Positions 33,884-46,342 of a stretch of 64,000 nucleotides of DNA are shown here, piece after piece. Under the pieces are notes generated by a model, which did no database searches, had not been told where the DNA came from, and was given only the letters and a program-made list of their open reading frames with translations. The DNA is taken from contig JXTC01000371.1 of NCBI GenBank assembly GCA_002914845.1, positions 2,251 through 66,250 of the forward strand, in the 5' to 3' direction. The first letter of the stretch is position 1. Each line of letters opens with the position of its first letter. The position numbers were made by a program, and so were the translations under genes. This DNA comes from Trema orientale (lineage: Eukaryota > Streptophyta > Magnoliopsida > Rosales > Cannabaceae).

Positions 33884-36736
33884 ATGGGCTGTGTTTGCTC
33901 AAAGGGAGCATCGAAAAAGGACGTAGCGGAAGAATACGAGAAGGGAAACGAATTGGGTAAGACGAGTTCGGTTCAGCTGGTGGCTCCTCCTTCTCAAAAG
34001 AGAGAAAATTTCTTGGTTGAGGTTAATGGGTTCGATGGGTCAGTGCGTCGTCTGTCTCGAACGACATCAAAAGCGAACAACGGTGGCTCTGTCCACAGAA
34101 AACCCAAAGACGACGACAACAGAACGGTGGTCGTTGAAAGGCCCTCGAGTGTTCATCACCATAGACGGGCCACCGTGGATTCGGGCTCCAGTGGAGGAAA
34201 ACGACAGATGAGTACTAGGATAGTTACTGTCGTTAACGGTAACGGTAACGGCGTCACCGGAGTGGACACATATGAAGAAGCGGGTTGGCCATCGTGGTTG
34301 ACTTCCGTCGCCGGTGACGCCATCAAAGGGTGGGTCCCTCGACGGGCAGAGTCGTTTGAGAAGTTAGACAAAGTAATTATTGGTTTCTTCTAATTATGGC
34401 ATCTGTACTTGGATTGGTCTTAGTTATTGATATTACATACAACTAGCTTTGGATCTTTACTGATAAAAATTATATTCTTACGTTATGGTATGCAGATTGG
34501 GCAAGGAACATATAGCAGTGTGTATAAGGCTCGTGACCTTGATACTGGTAAAATTGTTGCGTTGAAGAAAGTTCGGTTTGTAAATATGGATCCAGAAAGC
34601 GTGCGTTTCATGGCTAGAGAGATCCATATTTTGCGTAGACTTGACCATCCCAACGTTATGAAGCTGGAAGGTTTAGTCACTTCTAGAATGTCTCGCAACT
34701 TATACCTTGTTTTTGAGTACATGGACCATGATCTTGCTGGTATCGCAGCAACCCCAGGCATCAAGTTTACTGAATCTCAGGTACCATATGCTGCAACTAT
34801 TTTGGCTCGTTTTATATTTCTATTCCCGGAATATAGTTTCTTGGGAATCAAGATATTGATGATCTCTGTCTCTCTCTCCTTGTTTTTCGAATGAGAACTT
34901 CTTCTATGTGATGGGATTGCAGATAAAATGCTACATGCAACAATTGCTTCGTGGACTTGAACACTGTCATAGTCGGGGTGTTCTACACCGAGACATTAAA
35001 GGTTCAAATATTTTGATTGACAACAATGGAGTTCTTAAGATCGGTGACTTTGGTTTGGCGACTTTTTACGACAAGAATCAGCCAATGACTAGTCGTGTGG
35101 TAACTCTGTGGTATAGACCACCTGAGCTTCTGCTTGGTTCCACAGAGTATGGACCTGCCATTGATCTGTGGAGCGTTGGTTGTATTCTTGCCGAAATGTA
35201 TGCAGGGAAACCTATTATGCCCGGAAGAACAGAGGTAACTTCTCAAAGGTTTAGTTTTCTGAATTACGTTCTCAAAGTTATGTCTTGAACAAGGTGACTT
35301 CACAACCTTGAGAGGGTTATAATATCCATCTTCAGTCTGCAATAGTTGGTGAGTGACTATCTAATATGTGCAAATAATTTTCAGGTGGAACAAATGCATA
35401 AGATCTTTAAACTTTGTGGTTCGCCATCAGAGGACTTTTGGCAGAAAACAAGATTACCACATGCAACTAGCTTCAAACCCCAACAACCGTACAATCGTCG
35501 TCTTCCCGAGACATTCAAAGACTTCCCTTCTTCGGCTTTGGCTCTTGTTGATAAACTCCTCACAATCGAACCAGAGCATCGAGGATCGGCTACATCTGCA
35601 CTTGGAAGTGACGTGAGTTTGAGTTCCTCCCTAACTAGAAAGCAACAAGTTTAATGCTTTAATTAGCTCACTAAATACCATGACCAAATTCTTCTTGACT
35701 GTAGGAAGGTCTTATGTAATATGGATTCTCTTGGCCAAACATTTCTAATAATGGATTTTCTTCCTATTTCAGTTCTTCGCAACAGAACCTCTGCCTTGTG
35801 ATACATCAAGTTTACCAAAGTATCCTCCAAGCAAGGAGATTGACGCAAAGCTTCGCAATGAGGAAGCAAGAAGGTATTGTTTTTTGCAGGCCATATACTT
35901 TCAGTAGCTCTATAAGAGGAGCAAAATTCTTTAGTTGTTCAATCTGTCACCTTTGTTTCAGGCGCAGAGCAGATACTGTAAAAGGACGTGGTCCTGAATC
36001 TGTTAGAAGGGGTTCGAGAGACGCCAACCAACTGCCAACACCAGAATTCGACGATGAAGAAGACACTTCTTCTTTGCAGGTAATTTTCATGGTTTTGAAA
36101 CGACACATATTAGTCTAAAAATCTTTCCCACTAAAAGAATAACATATTAAACATGGCAGAAACAGTCGAACGCCAAAACCTCCAGCCATAAGTACAGCAG
36201 TCCCCCGGAGGATAGTGGTTCGGGTTTTCGAATGGAACCTCCGAGAGGAGCAAGACAGAATGGATACGCTCACTCTAGCTCTATGGTACATCCTAGTGTA
36301 GCAGGATCTTCATGGAACAAGACAGCAGATAATTCTACGAGGAAAAAATCCGAGTTAAGAACGCAAAGATCTCATCTACCTCAGGCACCAGCCGATTCTT
36401 CTATGAAATCTTCCGCTACAAAGAACGAAAGTTTGCCTGCAAAAGAATATGGAATGGTAAAAAGAAAGCGAAAAAGAAAAAAAAAAAAAGAAAATTTGTT
36501 CGCTTAATTCTCCCACCGTTTTCTTGAGCTAGAGAAGAAGCTGAGTTTTGTTTTGTGCTGATTTTCAGGGATATGTCCCGAAGAAGAACAGGATCCATTA
36601 CTCTGGACCTTTGGTTCCTCCAGGGGGGAATTTGGAAGACATGCTCAAAGAGCACGAGAGACAAATCCAACAGGCTGTACGTAAAGCACGTCTTGACAAG
36701 GCTAGAACCAATAAAGGCTACGACAATTACAGTTGA
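33884..36736 (+). CDS. CDK-like Ser/Thr protein kinase with N-terminal acylation motif (At1g54610/IBS1 type)
   Basis: Eight exons (33884-34372, 34496-34780, 34923-35234, 35385-35612, 35773-35873, 35962-36079, 36160-36456, 36569-36736) join in frame to 665 aa. The start MGCVCS fits N-myristoylation at Gly2 and palmitoylation at Cys3/Cys5. A basic, Ser-rich linker (to about 163) precedes the kinase domain. That domain has the Gly loop IGQGTYSSVY, Lys187 in VALKK, a PESVRFMAREI helix C, HRDIKGSN (Asp282), DFG at 300-302 and WYRPPELLLGS. The C-terminal tail ends with GPLVPPGGNLEDMLKEHERQ, which is conserved in this plant family. All catalytic residues are present. It most likely phosphorylates membrane-associated substrates; the target and any cyclin partner are unknown. 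It is convergent with the UPF0301 gene. Confidence 0.94.
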
Positions 36737-37452
36737 TCAATATTTTGTATACTGATTCTTAACAACTCCAAATTCTGCTGCTGCCTACGAAGGAACCGAT
36801 GGATCATTTGAAGACGAGGCTTAATTATTTTGCTAAACAGCCATAGGGGCAGCTGGCAGACCCTGGAACATTCTTTGATACCGAGTCTAACCAGTATACC
36901 AACAAGAGATAATGCTTTGGAGACGACCTAGATTGAACTGGTTATGTATATTCAGAAATCAAAAGTAGTGATGGAAGCAATATTGTATAATTTTCTCCTG
37001 TAGTGAAATCACTGCAATGTTGATAATTGTCAAGTGGTCATTTACTTGGTAGCTTGAGAAATTTCCCTTGTATAGCGCAGAAAGGCTGTATTATATCCGT
37101 ACATTGTAAATTATACAGTTTATTTCTCCAAAGTCACTCATTATGTTACGAAGATAGATGACACAGCAGAAAATTTCTAAAATAACATGCATTATTGTAA
37201 CAAAAGGATTTTACATGACATTTCCTCAATAAGATAGGATACCCTAAAGGACGTTACATACAGTAAATATAAATAGCTAAAGTTCTTTATAAGAGGAAGA
37301 AAGGAAATAAAGAGAACAAATGAAACAAGAAGTACTAATCTGCTAAGCCACTGAACTTTCTGTACATTTGGCTGCGCATATTCCTTGATTACGAGTCGTA
37401 CTTTGACTATTAGATTAGTTTTATTATGAGCATTCAAAGGCTGATCCATTAA
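36737..37452. other. Convergent 3' flanks of the kinase and UPF0301 genes
   Basis: It holds the kinase 3' UTR (to about 37130, with AATTATACAG-type AT-rich tail) and the UPF0301 3' UTR from the other side. No further gene is seen. Confidence 0.5.
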
Positions 37453-40122
37453 CTACATATCCTGCTTAGGCTTCCGGCTCAATTCAGAATAGTGGCCACC
37501 CATTAGCTGCAAAATCTCCTCCCATAAACTTTCTGATGAAGAATCTGAGAAACTCTCATATATTAAATTTGAGCTGCAAGCAGCCACATACCAGTAATCG
37601 GATTCAATCTCCTCTCTCAACTGATCAAGCTGCCACCCAGCATAACCCACAAAAAATCTAAAATCTTGAGGCTTAAGGACCCCTTTCTTTACTAATTCTG
37701 CAGCTTCATCAAGACTGTTCCTAGCTCCAAAACAGAGGCCAGGGATAACCTCCTCAAACCCAGGCAGTTTTGACCCGGTTCTCAACAGAAACATGCTAGC
37801 CTCCAAAGGCCCACCAAAGTGCAAAGAACAATCAGAAAACGTGGTTGCAAGATCAAGATTGGTGGGTTTCATGTGTTTTATCTTCTTGTGAAGAGGCCGG
37901 TTGATGACGACTCCAAAAGGCCCTTCTTGTGGATGTCTGGTACCAGATCTAAGGAGAAGGACAACAGTCCTTTCAAAGGTTCGAACCCCATCAAGCTTTT
38001 CAGTGGCAACGAGGACACATCCTGTTTCTGGTACAGAAATAGGATGAGCCCACTTCAAGCCAAGAGGTTTTGGCTCATGGAATGTCACGCCTTTGTTCTG
38101 AGCATCAAATTCTGCCTTCTCAGCCTATAGAAAGATTGCAGAGTAGACTAGGTTATACGAACGAATATTACTACAATTTTCAAAATTAGTCATAAGATTT
38201 GATATGTGAATCTGATGAGAACAGAAATGCACGAGAAGACAACAAGGTGATGGTATTCAACAAACCAAGTAATAGTGGTATTACATAGTCACCAATTAAA
38301 TGGAATGGATCTATAGATTTACTAAATCCCTTAGAACAGTGAACAAAAAGAAATACATAAGCAGATGGGTGAGTTACTTTATCTAAATATGATTAGCCAA
38401 AGATCTTGAACTTGTGATTATAATTTTGTTTCAAAAGCAATGACATAGCTAAAACAAACAAAAAGAAGAAATACATCACCTGCTCTCGAGCGAATAGGTT
38501 TGCTCTGACCTCTCTCCAATCCAAGTTTATCCGAAGGGAATTCTGGGAATCAGAAGAATTGCTTCCTTTTCCACCATCTTCTTCTGGAGGCCGATCACCA
38601 TTTCCTGTATGTAATATCACAACCACAGACAATTACGTACGTTACTAGCAATTTAAATGCTTCATGAATTATAAATACAAGATAAAAGGTCGATAAACAT
38701 GCAAACAGTTGATATGATCTCACAGAAAAACTACTAAGCAAATGATAAAGAGAACGCTCTGTTTCATTGATAATACCCAATCGGAATACGGAAATACAAC
38801 ACCAGGTCAGTTCGAGACTCCTGGCCCTCTCCTCACTAGAAATCTCTAGGCAAAATTCTCCTCTCTTTCCTTCCTCAACACCCCTCTTTATTCTCGCTGC
38901 TACTACCTAACAGACTCCACCTCACTGAAACGACTCAACAGAACTTAACAGAATGATAACTCAGCAACAAACTCTCATACCCATACTACGCTACTCGCTT
39001 AAAGAAACGCCCGTAGGCCCATACTCCCCTCCAAATGCAATAGCTTGTTTTTCCCTTTATGCGCTTGGATATCCCTGCTTCTTACGCCTGGTATAGGTGA
39101 AATGTATTGTGGGCTTATCAACAGTATTCGCAATAACCACCATTTGAAAAACATAATTTGCGCAAAAAATCATCTATATAAGAACAACCTCATATATCAC
39201 TGGGAAAATTTTCTTTGCAAACCAATACATGTATACATACAAGCTAGAGAGAAATAGTTCTAAAGTATAGAGTCAGTTATAAAACCTATCAAGTTTAAAA
39301 CTGAACCACCTTTTCCCTTCCCATATGGTATTGTCTTCTTGTAAACGTTAGATATCTCTGGTGCTTACATTGTTTGTTCCCCTCCAATACATTTTTCTAC
39401 GAATTCTTCACCAGTAAACCATAAATCTTTTATAGACCATGTCTTTAGAAGGGAGTGAATTTCTTCATCTCGTACTATAAACTATTTCACATTCCTACCC
39501 AGTTAACTTAGAAAAAAAAATTTACACAATTTCATACCCACTAAACCAAGTAAGAACAATCACATTTTCCTAACCCAAAACGAAAGGCAGAAACACAAAC
39601 TCGAGAAATTTCAATGCTTTGCTATGTGAAACGAAGAACAAAACAACAACAAGAAATTATCCGCATGCATAACCTAATCACAATTAAAAAAATTTGCCTT
39701 TTCCTCACTTTCCCAGCTACCAAACACAGCAGAAAGTCAAACTTCCAAACCATAAGTCGAAAAGTCAATTCAAACTCCGATATCACAAATAGAAACAAAC
39801 TCTTATCAAAACCCAGTGCAGGATTCGACAATCCCAGAAAACGAAATTGCTAAGAATTGCATACAGGGATCATGGTTTCGAGCAGAGAAAGCGTACCAGA
39901 AGACGAGGAATTGCCATGATTCTTCTTCCCCGTAGCTCTGACAACCAAGGAACGAGACCCAGAAGACCTAACCCCGATCTCGAAAACCCTCCCTTCTTCA
40001 ATACCCAGATAAGAAATCCTCGATTTTCCCGGGTTCCAGGAACTGGGTTTCTCAGGAAACGAGTTTCTGAGCAAGAGAGGGCTTGTGGTAGTGTGTTTCG
40101 CCTGTACGGACCACAGATCCAT
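37453..40122 (-). CDS. UPF0301 / YqgE-AlgH (DUF179) family protein, probably plastid
   Basis: Three exons on the minus strand (40122-39897, 38604-38480, 38124-37453) join in frame to 340 aa. Residues 1 to about 75 are rich in Ser/Arg/Thr and poor in acids, like a chloroplast transit peptide. The DUF179 domain runs from about 150 to 330. Recognisable motifs are GCVLVATEKLDGVRTFERTV, GPFGVVINRPL, LHFGGP and FFVGYAGWQLDQLREEI. The family is shared with bacteria (YqgE/AlgH); its biochemical role is not established. The ATG at 40122 was chosen because the frame above it is a hydrophobic run typical of leader DNA. The first intron (38605-39896) is long and carries a retrotransposon-LTR remnant. Confidence 0.9.
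38740..39035 (-). mobile_element. LTR-retrotransposon remnant in a UPF0301 intron
   Basis: On the minus strand a polypurine-like GGAGGGGAGTATGGG (about 39018-39032) is followed by about 290 bp. This stretch has an LTR-like character: AATAAAGAGG leader phrasing, ACCTGGTGTTGTATTTCCG and a TATCAATGAAACAGAGCG end. No coding region or second LTR is present. It lies in intron 1 in the same sense as the host gene. Confidence 0.35.
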
Positions 40123-41644
40123 GCCCGCACTCCCGAACAGAGTTTCCGGGAGACTATTTCCGAAGAAGAAGAAGAGGGGAGGAGACCAATAAAATAGACC
40201 AGGAAACGGTGAGAAAAATCTGTAACGGATATATAATAAAAAATGGAAATAAGCAAAAAATAAAAAATAAAAAAATAAAAAAGAAAAAATAAAAAATAAA
40301 AACAAAGAAGAGAAGACCAATGAGGAGAAGCTAGTAAGAGAGAGAGAGAGAGAGATATATAGAGGGCGATGAAAATGACGCAATGAAAGAGAGAGAATAT
40401 GCTTTATTTAAACCGAATTGGATAGCATTAGCCGCACCACTGACGACTGACGAGTGTTGTGTTGTGTTAGTTTGTGCCTGCGCGCGCGCGATGTTGCGCT
40501 GCGTTTCGGCCGCACGTTCCTGCCAGTGGCGGGTAACTGTGAAAATTTAGGCCCTTTTTTTATTTTGGTTCTTCCTAATTGTTATCAGTTATTGTGAAGT
40601 AAACTTAGGACAAAAAAACAAGTGTTTATGAATTTGTTTGATTGTGATATGTCACGTTGAAAAAAGTGCACATATTATTAATTGATACGTATTCTCTACC
40701 TAATCATAAGCCTAACAAGTAACAGATTCCTCTAGAAAACATTGCATAAGTCTAGTCCTACACCACAGGACCTTTTTTTTATCAAATTTTGTTTCTCATG
40801 TAGTGTGACTTATTTTCTACCTTGTTGATTCATTAGTGAGTCAACACATTTAGACGTAAGTCTCTCACTTTCTCGTGATCTCTCTTTAATTTGGTAGTTC
40901 ATATTGTATATACAAAACAACGAATTTACAAACTCAACTAGTTGACACCTATTTTAGAATATTGTCACTAAAACTAGAACCAAGTAGAATGACCAACGTG
41001 TTTTATAGGTAGGGTGGTTAGTGCCCTCAACTCCTCTCCGAAAGGGCCTGGATTCAAGTCGCTCCCACCGCATTAAACAATCAGTTCCGATACTTGAGTA
41101 GTCTATAACCTGCAATTGTGGTCTTAGTTATTTGGGTATGCCATGTTGTACTTCTATACCCTTTTAAATTTAGAATATATAAATATTATATATATAGAGG
41201 ACTTTTCCATAGTTCAATTTTTTTTATCCATAAATAGATATTAAAAAAAAAGTAATAGCATTAAATTTTTTTAATACTGATAAATAATATTAAATTTTTT
41301 TGGTTAATTACAAAATTAATCATCACCATAGAATATACATTTAACGGCTTAAATCATTGTAATCATCGTAAGTAAATATTGTTGTAATCATTTAAACCAA
41401 ACTCATATATATATATATATATATATAATATATATAATAACCAAGTGAATGTTAACCACTCGTGTGCTTGTGCTTCAACACCTCAACACCAGGCCTTTTA
41501 TTTTAAACAAATATTGAAAAAAAATAGTATATACAAGCTATTTATTGGATGAAATATGCTAAACTATTTTTTCAAAAAGTGAACTAGATTCTTAAAGAAT
41601 CATTCTTTTTGTTTTTTCAGGCAAAAAAAAAAAAGAGGACTAGT

Positions 41645-41683
<39 letters not shown>

Positions 41684-41866
41684 GCCGGAAAGGTTCTAAA
41701 GAAAAAAAAAAAAAAAAAAACATAAAGCCAACAAATTTTTCAAAAAAATAAAATTATTACTTGAATTACTAACTCAGAAAATTTGCACAAGTTAACGGAT
41801 TGCAAAAAGCAAAAGTCTAGTTGGCCACTCATTTGCACGAAGGCAAATGCTCAAGCTATCCAAGAA
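40123..41866. promoter_or_regulatory. Divergent intergenic region between UPF0301 and the GST-N protein
   Basis: It contains the leader and promoter of the UPF0301 gene, with an AG run at 40339-40354. It also contains a GC-rich CGCGCGCG patch near 40481, a SINE-like segment near 41010, an (AT)n run at 41405-41440, and poly-T and poly-A runs at 41650-41720 just upstream of the plus-strand gene. Individual promoter elements cannot be fixed. Confidence 0.45.
41005..41165 (+). mobile_element. Possible tRNA-derived SINE
   Basis: GGGTGGTTAGTGCCCTC resembles a pol III A box region. GGATTCAAGTCGCTCCC, about 30 bp downstream, resembles a B box (GGTTCRANTCC). A short unrelated body and a T-rich end follow (about 41160). 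It does not fold as a complete tRNA. The call is tentative. Confidence 0.35.
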
Positions 41867-44800
41867 ATGTCATCGGTTTGTCTCAGTTGCACTTCCACGC
41901 TGCTCTATTCCTCAAACCCATCTCAGCCGATTCCCAAACGAGCCAAGACCTCTCCTTGGATGCAGCCACGCTCTCTATCTCCCTCTTCTACCCTGAAATT
42001 CTCACCTTATTTCGGGAAAAAATCGAGAAATGGGAACTGGGTTTCTCGCAGAAATCGATTTTATGCAAATTCTGCTGACTCAGATGGAGATACCAGCGAA
42101 GTGGGCACTGAATTTTCTCGGGAAAACGTTGCTGTTTCGAGTAATGGTGGCAACCCTTCAACCAGTTTGCTCTCTTTTCTATGTCCTTTGCTCAGGTTAT
42201 TCTCTGTAAGTCTCCTTAACCAACTTTGTATCTTGTTATCTTCGAAGCAGTTGCTATTGGTCTAGAATTAATGTCATAACCGCTTATGCTACCCAGAATA
42301 TACTTAGGATGACACTCCTTTTCACTCATCTAATCCAAGAATATGTCCAAAAATTAAAGTAGTTAACACACTCACATATGGCAACAACAACTTCTGCCAA
42401 TTTTACTAATTATTTCCACAATGTTTTTGTCTCATTTATGGAAGAGTGGAGATCCCTCTGGAGAACGCAATTATACTTTGGAGGTATTTTCTTTTTTTCT
42501 TTTTTTCAACTGTACTCGATGAAGAAAAACAAATCCTCTTTGGCTACTTATGCTTGTTAGTTAGGATAACATATTTGCCTTATATGTTTATTTTAGTCCT
42601 TGATATCCGCTAATGTATACACCGTCATTATTAATATGCTTTTCTGGAACATCTATAGGTGGTAACATCATCTTTGTCTTCCTTGGCAAGACTTCCTTGG
42701 GGATCAAAATCACTGTCAAATAGTATAGATGGCGAGGAGATCAATACCATAGACCCTCCTAAGCGTTTACAGCTTTTTGAATTTGGTAGGCTTTTTATTG
42801 GTTAATTACTCATTTTAGAACCATACACAATGATATACACCTTTGAGCTTGAGTATATGCTAAACAAGACCAACCTTATTGACAGTTATGACTAGACTTC
42901 AGGAAATAATATCTTCCGAGTTTTTAAAATGGATCACAATAGTTCTTTAATATAGGTCCAACTCCAACATTGTTTTTATAGCATCTGATGCACTTAAGTT
43001 TCATCATTGGTTATCATCTCTCAATTAAGTTGATCATAGCTGCAGACTAATTTTGTCAACAGAGGCATGCCCATTTTGCAGGAGGGTTCGAGAGGCCATA
43101 ACAGAACTAGATCTTTCTGTTGAGGTGAGCAGTGAAATAATGAGTTTTTTCACCCTTTTTTTTTAGCTTGTCTTATTTTTCAAATAAGCTATTATTTTTC
43201 CTTTTCTGTCTGTGCATTAAGATACATATGTGTCCTCGATCTTGTACTTCAAAAGAATTCAGTCTTGGCACTTCCCAGTTATCATGAAGTTCAAAAGAAT
43301 TTGGAAAACATCAAAATTCTGATCAGAATTCTGGAGGGTAGGTTTCAGTTCACACGTTAACTGAATCTTATTTGGGTTTTTCAGATAATTTATTGAAAGC
43401 AAACTATTTTTCCGACGGTTTGGGGTATCTTTGCCACATTCTGTTTTCACAAACTCTTTCAGCCTGCCTTGATTTTCTAATGTCTTTCCGTTTTCACTGG
43501 CATATGTTCTGGTCTATTTTCTGCTCATCAATTTATTGGCGCTCAGGTCTATCCCTGTCCCAAAGGTTCTCTAAGACATAGGGAAATCGTTAGAAGATCT
43601 GGTGGCAAAGAGCAGTACGTAGTTCTTTCATTATTTTATTTTATGAAGGTCTTTTGCTTACAATCTATCAGAAAATTGGAGTCTAAAAGGATTGTCAGAG
43701 AAAATTTTGTATAACAGCAATCAACGGCATGTCTTTTGTCATGTGATCATCTCATGATTTTAGTTGCCTTTGAAGAACCTTTCATATCCTTTTGTTTAGG
43801 CGAAATGTCATTTACCTTGTTTAAATGTGTTATCATGTTGCCTCTTCACATTTCCTGAGTGAAATATTGTTATTATGCAGGTTTCCGTTTCTCATTGACC
43901 CAAATACTGGTATTTCAATGTATGAAAGCGGTAAGTGTGAATTCTCATTACATTAAAATTGCCTTCTTTCTTTTTTCTTGGTTTTTTCTTACCCTACGCC
44001 ATTTTTTTTTTTTTGAACAATTACCCTACCCCATTTTGCGTTTGACTAAAAAAAAAAAAGAAGCGTACCTAAGATCCAGGCCAGGTCCTGTTTACTGTTG
44101 TTTAATCTTGGAGAAGCTTGATCTGTTGTTGTTTTCCTCTTTCTTCTTAGGTTAATTGGGGTATTTCGTGACTTGTAAATGAGTCGTTTTCTTTGCTATC
44201 TCTTAACTACTCTCAGTGACCGTTTGGGCATCAGAAGCGTAGTCTTCTTTCCTTTTTGTGCTCTGAATTAAAAACATACTCGACTCAAAGAAGTTTGCTC
44301 AACCTTGTTCTTTTTGTTTTGTTTCTAAAATGTTGGCAATGGTGTCATCAAGTTCACTTTGTATAACATGCAATATTTCTATGTTTGATGATAGGTGACA
44401 TCGTTAAGTACCTTTTTGAGCAGTATGGTCAAGGGAAAAAACCGTCCGCTGGACTTGTGGAAAGGTATTGAACTTCCACTTTCTTATTTGCTATGATTTT
44501 CGTATCTTGTAAGTATGAACTCAATAATAAAGTTTTAACTGACCAGATATCACAGATTTTTTATTTATAGAATAATTGTGATATTCATGATTGGTATGCA
44601 GCATTAATAGCTAAACAATGAAATATTGCTTAGAAGAGTACATTGCATGCATCAACTTATTTGAACTGTTGTAAAAGTTATGTAGTCTAAATTGTTATCA
44701 ACTTGTATTGCACGTACTAATAGTTGTTGAGAAGATGGTTTCTATGTTCCGGTAGTCATTCCTTAATTTTTCATGTGCGTATATATAACATCTCTCTCCA

Positions 44801-45837
44801 TGCAGCACATTGTTCACAGGATGGATGCCAACAATTCTTCGAGCAGGCAGAGGAATGACATTATGGGAAAAGGCCATACTAGATCCACCACCTAAAAAGT
44901 TGGAGCTTTTCTCATATGAAAACAATCCGGTACAATAATTCTTGAAAATTACTAATGTCAACTGGATTTTTTTCTTTTTTTATCTTTCGGTAGAGACAAC
45001 TGTGTTTCTTCAACCATAAGTATATTTCAGGTATGTCTATTTATTTGTAGATATTAAATCATTGGTGAATGGAAACTGACAGGCTCCTGAAGTGATTGCT
45101 TGAACTGCTTTCTTTGCCAAAAAAAAAAAAAATAAATAAAAATAAGCTACGATAGCTCCATTCTGCTCTTTCAGTTTTACATAGAGAAGCCTGTATGTGC
45201 TTTCTCCCCAACAACCCCCAACCAAAAAGGAAAAGAAAAATGTGATAGTGTGGATATATAACTGAAACTGAATCATTGGACAGTTGGCATAAATATTGTT
45301 TCTTCACCGGCTACTCTTGATGTATCAGCATTTTATGTTTTGAGAAGATCTCTTTTCCCTCCCTTTACTGACAATGTCTGTGCTTTTCAGTATGCACGAA
45401 TTGTGCGTGAGGCACTCTGTGAATTAGAGCTTCCTTACATCCTTCAAAATGTCGGAGAAGGGTCATTCCGGTCAGAATACCTCGTTGGTGCGGCTGGAAC
45501 AAAAGAGGTTAGCTTTGGACGACAATTATGTTATTCCATAACGTACCACCTGCACAGAGGATTGAAACTTGTGCCTCTGTTACTTGTTTTCTCATCTTGG
45601 TTATACTGCCTTTAACTGCCTTGAGGTTTTACTTTAGGCTGCCCTGTATAAGGTGCCTCAGGTGTATGCATGAGATAATGTATTCAGAACCCTAATTGGT
45701 GGAACTGTTTTTACTTATAGGTACCTTTTTTGATTGACCCCAACACTGGTACTCAAGTTGGTGACTACAAGAAGATCCTGTCTTACTTGTTTCAGACGTA
45801 CTCCGCAGACACAGTGGCTTCTACACCGGTCACTTAA
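41867..45837 (+). CDS. Tandem GST-N/thioredoxin-fold protein, probably plastid
   Basis: Ten exons (41867-42205, 42445-42483, 42659-42785, 43063-43124, 43547-43614, 43881-43930, 44395-44464, 44806-44929, 45391-45507, 45721-45837) join in frame to 370 aa. The first about 85 residues are Ser/Arg-rich, transit-peptide like. Two GST-N/glutaredoxin-fold domains follow. The first begins LFEFEACPFCRRVREAI, with a CPFC redox motif at 171-174 and the cis-Pro loop FPFLIDPNTG. The second begins LFSYENNPYARIVREALCEL (no cysteine pair) and has VPFLIDPNTG. Family members are described only as thioredoxin-superfamily proteins of chloroplasts; the substrate is unknown. Short exons 2 and 6 (39 and 50 nt) are supported by frame continuity. 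Confidence 0.9.
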
Positions 45838-46342
45838 TGTTCTACTAAGGTAATTTTGACTCTGACAGGCTAAGCAATATTTCTTGAACTTTGGTCATAG
45901 AAGGTCAATGTCAAATATTAGGTTCAGTTGTAATCCCCACTTAAATAGTGTAAAATAGTCATTTGTATTTTATTTTTTTTTAAGTTACTAAATGTAAATA
46001 TCGAAAGTTGGGTGACATTTCTTCACAAGTTGGGTGACATTTCTTCACTCTTTTCTCTTTGGCGCTGATCATTATATGTTAACCAGTATATTGTGTAATT
46101 ATTGTCTACTAATAGTACAAATAATTGGACGTATAATGCGATTTCTTTTGTCAGTATAATTAGATAAATTTATGTGTTCACCAAGGATTAATTTTGAAGT
46201 TGAACATATTGCATCTTTTGCAATAAAGAACAAAGAATGTGTTTGCAAGAAGTTAAAAAAGCAATGTTTTTGGAGCTTAACTCAATTGCAACTCTCTCTC
46301 AAAAATAATGTTATCAAAATTGTGTGTTAATAGGTTTTAGGC
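45838..46342. other. Convergent 3' flanks of the GST-N and QTRT2 genes
   Basis: About 500 bp of AT-rich DNA with a small direct repeat (AAGTTGGGTGACATTTCTTC at about 46005 and 46028). No gene is seen. Confidence 0.5.

Noticed and set aside
37192..37449. 85-codon minus-strand frame below the UPF0301 stop
   Set aside because: It lies in the 3' UTR directly after the stop codon; hydrophobic composition without family signal.
41005..41080. Possible tRNA gene
   Set aside because: A- and B-box-like words are present, but no cloverleaf, acceptor pairing or anticodon arm can be drawn.
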